From: Pseudoxanthobacter soli DSM 19599
GTDB taxonomy: Bacteria > Pseudomonadota > Alphaproteobacteria > Rhizobiales > Segnochrobactraceae
Length of the DNA stretch: 64,000 nucleotides
Assembly (NCBI RefSeq): GCF_900148505.1
Contig: NZ_FRXO01000005.1
Span: 277,424 to 341,423, forward strand
Reading direction: 5' to 3'
How positions within the stretch are numbered: position 1 is the stretch's first letter; each line of letters begins with the position of its first letter. Shown one piece after another: positions 61,095-64,000 of this stretch. A program made the translations under genes and the position numbers. The notes under the pieces are model-generated. The model made no database searches. It was given only the letters and a program-made list of their open reading frames with translations, and was not told the DNA's origin.

Positions 61095-61504
61095 CGAACC
61101 GCCCGCCGTGTGATTCGCCCGGTCGTCACTCCCCGGCCTGCCGATGGCCGGAGCCCTCGCTTCACGGACCCGCGGGGCCGTTCCCGCAGTTCCCCATAGG
61201 TCAGTGTTTCATCACTGTTTCATGCGCGGCTGAATCCGGCGTTTTCGCGATTGTCGCAATTCGATCCATCGACGGAATTCTGCGCAGGCGCGGGCGAGGA
61301 CCGGTGCCGGCGAGGGCCGCCGGCCCGACTTGAGGGTTCCTTAAGGCCGCGATGGCAGCCTGATCGCGCCCGGCCGGCAGAGGGACGGCCGGTTTCGACC
61401 TCACCCGCGAAGGGACCGCCGCCGATGATCCGCACCGTCATGCTTCCCGCGCCGCCTGCGACCGCCGATGCGGACCGCGCGTGCGCGTGCGCGGAGCGGC
61501 GACC
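61095..61504. other. Intergenic region, DUF5330/PG-binding
   Basis: 410 bp between divergent genes holding both promoters. A short direct repeat GTTTCATCACTGTTTCATG lies near 61205-61223. No gene or RNA is recognised. Confidence 0.45.
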
Positions 61505-62518
61505 GTGAGCGCGCGCAAGGCGGCAGCCCCGGGCCGTGGGGGCACGCAGGGCCGGGCGAAGCCCGCGCGGCCGGCGGCGGGCCAGGCGGCGGGCAAGGAG
61601 GGCAAGGCGGCGGGCGGCAAGGCAGCTGGTGCTTCGGTGGCGCGGGCGCGCCGGCCGGGCGGCTTCGTATCGCGCTGGCTCATGCGCGGGCTCGGGCTGA
61701 TCGGCCGGGGCTTCGCGGCCCATCCGGTGGCGACGCTGGCGGTGGCGGGCGGGCTTGCGGCGGGCGCGGCGATCTATGTCAACGTGGTGCTGATGCAGCC
61801 CGGGCCGCATCCGGCGCCGCTGTTTGCCACGCGGCCGGACGCGACCGAGATGGTGGCGGTCGCCAATGCCGGCGGGGTGAACGGCGGCCTGGTGCGCGAT
61901 ATCGAGCAGGCGCTGGTGGACCGCGGCTATCTCGCCGGGCCGGCGGGCGACGTGCTCGATGCGGGGACGGTCGAGGCGATCAGGGCCTTCGAGGCGGCGC
62001 AGGGGCTGGAAGTGACGGGCCGGCCGAGCGAGACGCTGCTGGCGCTCCTGACGGTCGCGCCGAACAAGCGGCCGGCGGGTGACGCGATCGCGGCGGCGAT
62101 GTCGGCGGCCGACGGGCCGGGAAAAAGCGCGTCGGGCAAAGGCTCGGCTGGCAAGACGGCGGCAGGCAAGACGGCTGCAGGCAAGACGGCGGCGGGGACA
62201 GGTGTGGCCGGAAATGGCGATGCCGGCAAAGGAAATCCGGGGAAAGGCCCGGCGGCGAAGACGACGGTGGTGAAGACGGACGCGAAGGCGACGGCGGCCT
62301 CCGGCGGCACGGCGATGGCGCCGGCCGACGTGAAGCGCGTGCAGAAGGCGCTCGCCGATCTCGGCTACGGGCCGCTGCAGATCGACGGCCGGCTCGGCGG
62401 CCGGACGGCGACGGCGATCCGCCGCTTCCGCGCCGACCATGCCCTGCCGGCGGGCGAGGGCATCGACGCGCGGCTGGTCCAGACGCTGGTCTCGATCGGC
62501 GGCATGGCGAAATCCTGA
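61505..62518 (+). CDS. Peptidoglycan-binding membrane protein
   Basis: A 337-residue protein: a basic N-terminal cytoplasmic part, one transmembrane helix (about 70-93, VATLAVAGGLAAGAAIYVNV), a first PG_binding_1 domain (about 125-175, LVRDIEQALVDRGYLAGPAG), a Lys/Ala/Gly-rich linker (KTAAG repeats), and a second PG_binding_1 domain (about 275-330, VQKALADLGYGPLQIDGRLG). It should tie the inner membrane to the cell wall. I chose GTG at 61505 with a GGAG site; an in-frame GTG at 61481 is possible. Confidence 0.85.
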   Translation: MSARKAAAPGRGGTQGRAKPARPAAGQAAGKEGKAAGGKAAGASVARARRPGGFVSRWLMRGLGLIGRGFAAHPVATLAVAGGLAAGAAIYVNVVLMQPGPHPAPLFATRPDATEMVAVANAGGVNGGLVRDIEQALVDRGYLAGPAGDVLDAGTVEAIRAFEAAQGLEVTGRPSETLLALLTVAPNKRPAGDAIAAAMSAADGPGKSASGKGSAGKTAAGKTAAGKTAAGTGVAGNGDAGKGNPGKGPAAKTTVVKTDAKATAASGGTAMAPADVKRVQKALADLGYGPLQIDGRLGGRTATAIRRFRADHALPAGEGIDARLVQTLVSIGGMAKS

Positions 62519-62593
62519 GGGGATGCCCAGCGCGGCGCTTCGGCCGTGACGGATTCCGGCTGGGGCGAGCCCCATCCGTCTGGTGTGGCCGGG

Positions 62594-62682
62594 TCGGTGT
62601 GTGGCCGGGGCGGGCTTGGCCGGGGCGGGCCCGATTGAGGCGGGCTTGGCTGAGGCGGGCTTGGTGGGGCGGGTTTGGCCGG
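62594..62682 (+). repeat. 15-bp tandem repeat, six units
   Basis: Units of GGCGGGCTTGGCTGA type at 62594, 62609, 62624, 62639, 62654 and 62669 (the last one base short). Confidence 0.75.
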
Positions 62683-62752
62683 AAGGCCGCCTTCGCATCC
62701 GGTTCGCCCCGCTGGTGCCAACATCGTCCGGAACATGCTAGAGCATCTGCCT

Positions 62753-62773
62753 GTCGGATCGGGGCGATCCGAC
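62753..62773. repeat. Perfect palindrome before DUF1491
   Basis: GTCGGATCG, GGG, CGATCCGAC. Similar in core (CGGATCG) to the palindromes near 55250 and 55630, so it may be a third, shorter member of that element family or a terminator. Confidence 0.55.
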
Positions 62774-62831
62774 GGGAAGGCGTGAACACGCCGCTTCCGC
62801 CGGGATAGGCCGGCGCTGTTCGGACGGAACC

Positions 62832-63212
62832 ATGGCTCGGGTCGTCTCCTCATTCTGGGTCGGTGCCTATCTGCGCCGCTGCCAGGGCGCCGGCGCCTTC
62901 GCGGCCGTGCTGCGCCACGGCGCCGACGAAGCCGGCGCGATCTTCGTGAAGATCGTGCGTGGCGACGGCACCGCCGATCTCTACGGCCCGGCGCCCCAGG
63001 CGCTGGTCGACGAGGACAGGCCGGTCGACCGCCGGTTCGAGCAGCTCGCCGCCCGCGCGCCGGAGGCCGACATCGACGCGCGGCTGACGCGGGAGCGGGC
63101 GTTCGATCCCGATATCTGGGTGGTCGAGGTGGAGGACCGCGACGGCCGCTCGTTCCTCGACATGCCGGTGGCCGACCGCCCCGGCTGGGAAGGCGTGTTC
63201 CATGTCCGCTGA
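62832..63212 (+). CDS. DUF1491 family protein
   Basis: A 126-residue protein. [40 protein letters not shown] and [19 protein letters not shown] match the DUF1491 family, which is confined to alphaproteobacteria and has no known function. Its 3' end overlaps the YcgN gene by 11 bp, so both are probably translated together. Confidence 0.9.
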   Translation: MARVVSSFWVGAYLRRCQGAGAFAAVLRHGADEAGAIFVKIVRGDGTADLYGPAPQALVDEDRPVDRRFEQLAARAPEADIDARLTRERAFDPDIWVVEVEDRDGRSFLDMPVADRPGWEGVFHVR

Positions 63213-63720
63213 GGCCCTAGCCGCCGGGCGGCCGTTCTGGCAGGCGAAGACGCTCGAGGAGATGACCGACGCGGAGTGGGAATCGCTCTGCGACGGCTGC
63301 GGGCGCTGCTGCCTCAACAAGCTGGAAGACTGGGACACCGGCGCCATCGCCTGGACCAACGTCGCCTGCCGCCTGCTCGACCACGACAGCTGCCGGTGCT
63401 CCGACTATCCCGGCCGGTCCAAGATCGTGCCGGACTGCATCCGCCTCACGCCGGAGGAGGTGCGCACCCTGTCATGGATGCCGCCGACCTGCGGCTACCG
63501 GCTGGTGGCCGAAGGGCAGGACCTGCCGTGGTGGCACCCGCTGGTCTCGCAGGACCCGGCGACCGTGCACGAGGCCGGCATTTCCGTGCGCGGGCGGGTG
63601 GTCTCCGAGGACGGCATGGAGCCGGAGGAACTGGAGTTCCACCTGGTGCGCTGGCCGGGCCGCGTGCCGAAGGGCGGGCTTTCGCCGACCCGGCCGGCGA
63701 AGGGGCGCGCCCCGCGCTGA
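63202..63720 (+). CDS. YcgN family cysteine cluster protein (UPF0260)
   Basis: A 172-residue protein with the UPF0260 pattern: [20 protein letters not shown], then [32 protein letters not shown] and a late Cys in PPTCGYRLV. The Cys cluster probably binds a metal or iron-sulfur centre. Function unknown. It overlaps DUF1491 and ends before a promoter region. Confidence 0.93.
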   Translation: MSAEALAAGRPFWQAKTLEEMTDAEWESLCDGCGRCCLNKLEDWDTGAIAWTNVACRLLDHDSCRCSDYPGRSKIVPDCIRLTPEEVRTLSWMPPTCGYRLVAEGQDLPWWHPLVSQDPATVHEAGISVRGRVVSEDGMEPEELEFHLVRWPGRVPKGGLSPTRPAKGRAPR

Positions 63721-63727
63721 GAGGCGC

Positions 63728-63759
63728 CAGGAATAATTTCCGCACTAGGAATATTGTCC
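63728..63759 (+). promoter_or_regulatory. TAGGAAT-type motif, sites 3 and 4
   Basis: CAGGAATAATTTCC (63728-63741) and TAGGAATATTGTCC (63746-63759), 18 bp apart, the second abutting the -35 element. Same family as the sites at 56683 and 57104. Confidence 0.5.
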
Positions 63760-63788
63760 TTGACGGCGTGACGCTGCTCCGGTAGTGT
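63760..63788 (+). promoter_or_regulatory. Candidate sigma-70 promoter
   Basis: TTGACG (63760-63765), 17 bp, TAGTGT (63783-63788). The -35 directly follows a TAGGAAT-type site, which suggests repression or activation by the factor that binds it. Confidence 0.55.
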
Positions 63789-63953
63789 CTGGCTATGGTC
63801 GGACAGTTGCGCCGGTGGGCGATCTCATTCGGCGCAGCAGGGGGTGCGCCGTGTCGGGTCGGGCGGATACGCTCCCGCAGGTGCCGCGAAGGACGTGCAC
63901 CGGCCGATTCGGGCGTGAAAGATCGCCCGGTGCTGCGGATTGCTTGAGTTCGC

Positions 63954-64000
63954 GGGCTGCGGGCTGCGGGCTGCGGGCTGCGGGCTGCGGGCTGCGGGCT
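63954..64000 (+). repeat. Heptamer tandem repeat, truncated by the window
   Basis: Six full GGGCTGC units and a partial one reach the last base of the window. The array probably continues. Confidence 0.9.

Larger units (their letters stand above)
62519..62831. other. Intergenic region with repeats, before DUF1491
   Basis: 313 bp without a gene. It holds a 15-bp repeat array (62594-62682) and a palindrome GTCGGATCG/CGATCCGAC (62753-62773) like the one in the 57-bp repeats near 55250. Confidence 0.5.
63721..64000. other. Promoter region and repeat at right edge
   Basis: 280 bp after YcgN. It holds two TAGGAAT-type motifs, a good sigma-70 promoter and, at the end, a heptamer array; the gene served by the promoter probably lies beyond the window. 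A 50-codon frame at 63795-63947 has no supporting features. Confidence 0.5.

Noticed and set aside
63795..63947. A 50-codon frame after the right-edge promoter
   Set aside because: No ribosome site and an Arg-rich product without features; the promoter more likely serves a gene beyond the window.

Overview
The window is chromosomal DNA of very high GC content from an alphaproteobacterium, most likely of the order Hyphomicrobiales (Rhizobiales). The evidence is the fourteen-gene complex I operon nuoA-N running straight into birA, rnj, a DUF1467 gene, proS, lolC, lolD and dnaE, together with MucR, DUF1491, DUF5330, DUF6456 and YcgN proteins and two GTTC-N7-GTTC type SOS boxes. I cannot name genus or species from sequence alone.

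Layout. 1-5803: the end of a photolyase gene, a divergent aldo/keto reductase and LysR pair, and a divergent asparaginase and M29 aminopeptidase pair. 5804-21937: nuoABCDEFGHIJKLMN. 21942-35961: birA, rnj, a diguanylate cyclase with a degenerate receiver on the opposite strand, DUF1467, a non-coding patch with terminators that looks like a small-RNA locus, proS, lolCD, a Na/phosphate transporter, an SOS-box-controlled 32-residue membrane peptide that resembles the cell-division inhibitor SidA, and dnaE. 36187-42488: a small DUF protein, a HerA/DUF853 ATPase, an M20 peptidase, a LOG-family protein, a haloacid dehalogenase and sodB with a strong terminator. 42540-47325: five paralogous small exported cysteine-rich proteins on both sides of an oligopeptidase B gene. 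47350-54092: msrB and the seven-gene Mrp (mnhABCDEFG) cation/proton antiporter operon. 54093-59180: mucR, then about 4 kb of mostly non-coding DNA full of 12-, 13- and 15-bp tandem repeats, holding an unknown 140-residue gene, a second SOS box and a gene for a DnaA domain IV-only protein. 59181-63720: DUF6456, sufE, DUF5330, a peptidoglycan-binding membrane protein, DUF1491 and YcgN. The right end is a promoter with repeated TAGGAAT-type sites and a heptamer repeat that runs off the window.

Functional picture. Complex I and the Mrp antiporter are related proton/cation-translocating machines, and both carry an unusual histidine-rich insert (in NuoL and MrpA). The nuo to dnaE block joins respiration to translation, lipoprotein export, replication and DNA-damage control. 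Most worth following up are the WxGR/CFx5C mini-protein family around oligopeptidase B, the SidA-like gene, the DnaA-IV/SOS/minisatellite region with a motif shared by several promoters, and the small-RNA candidate before proS.
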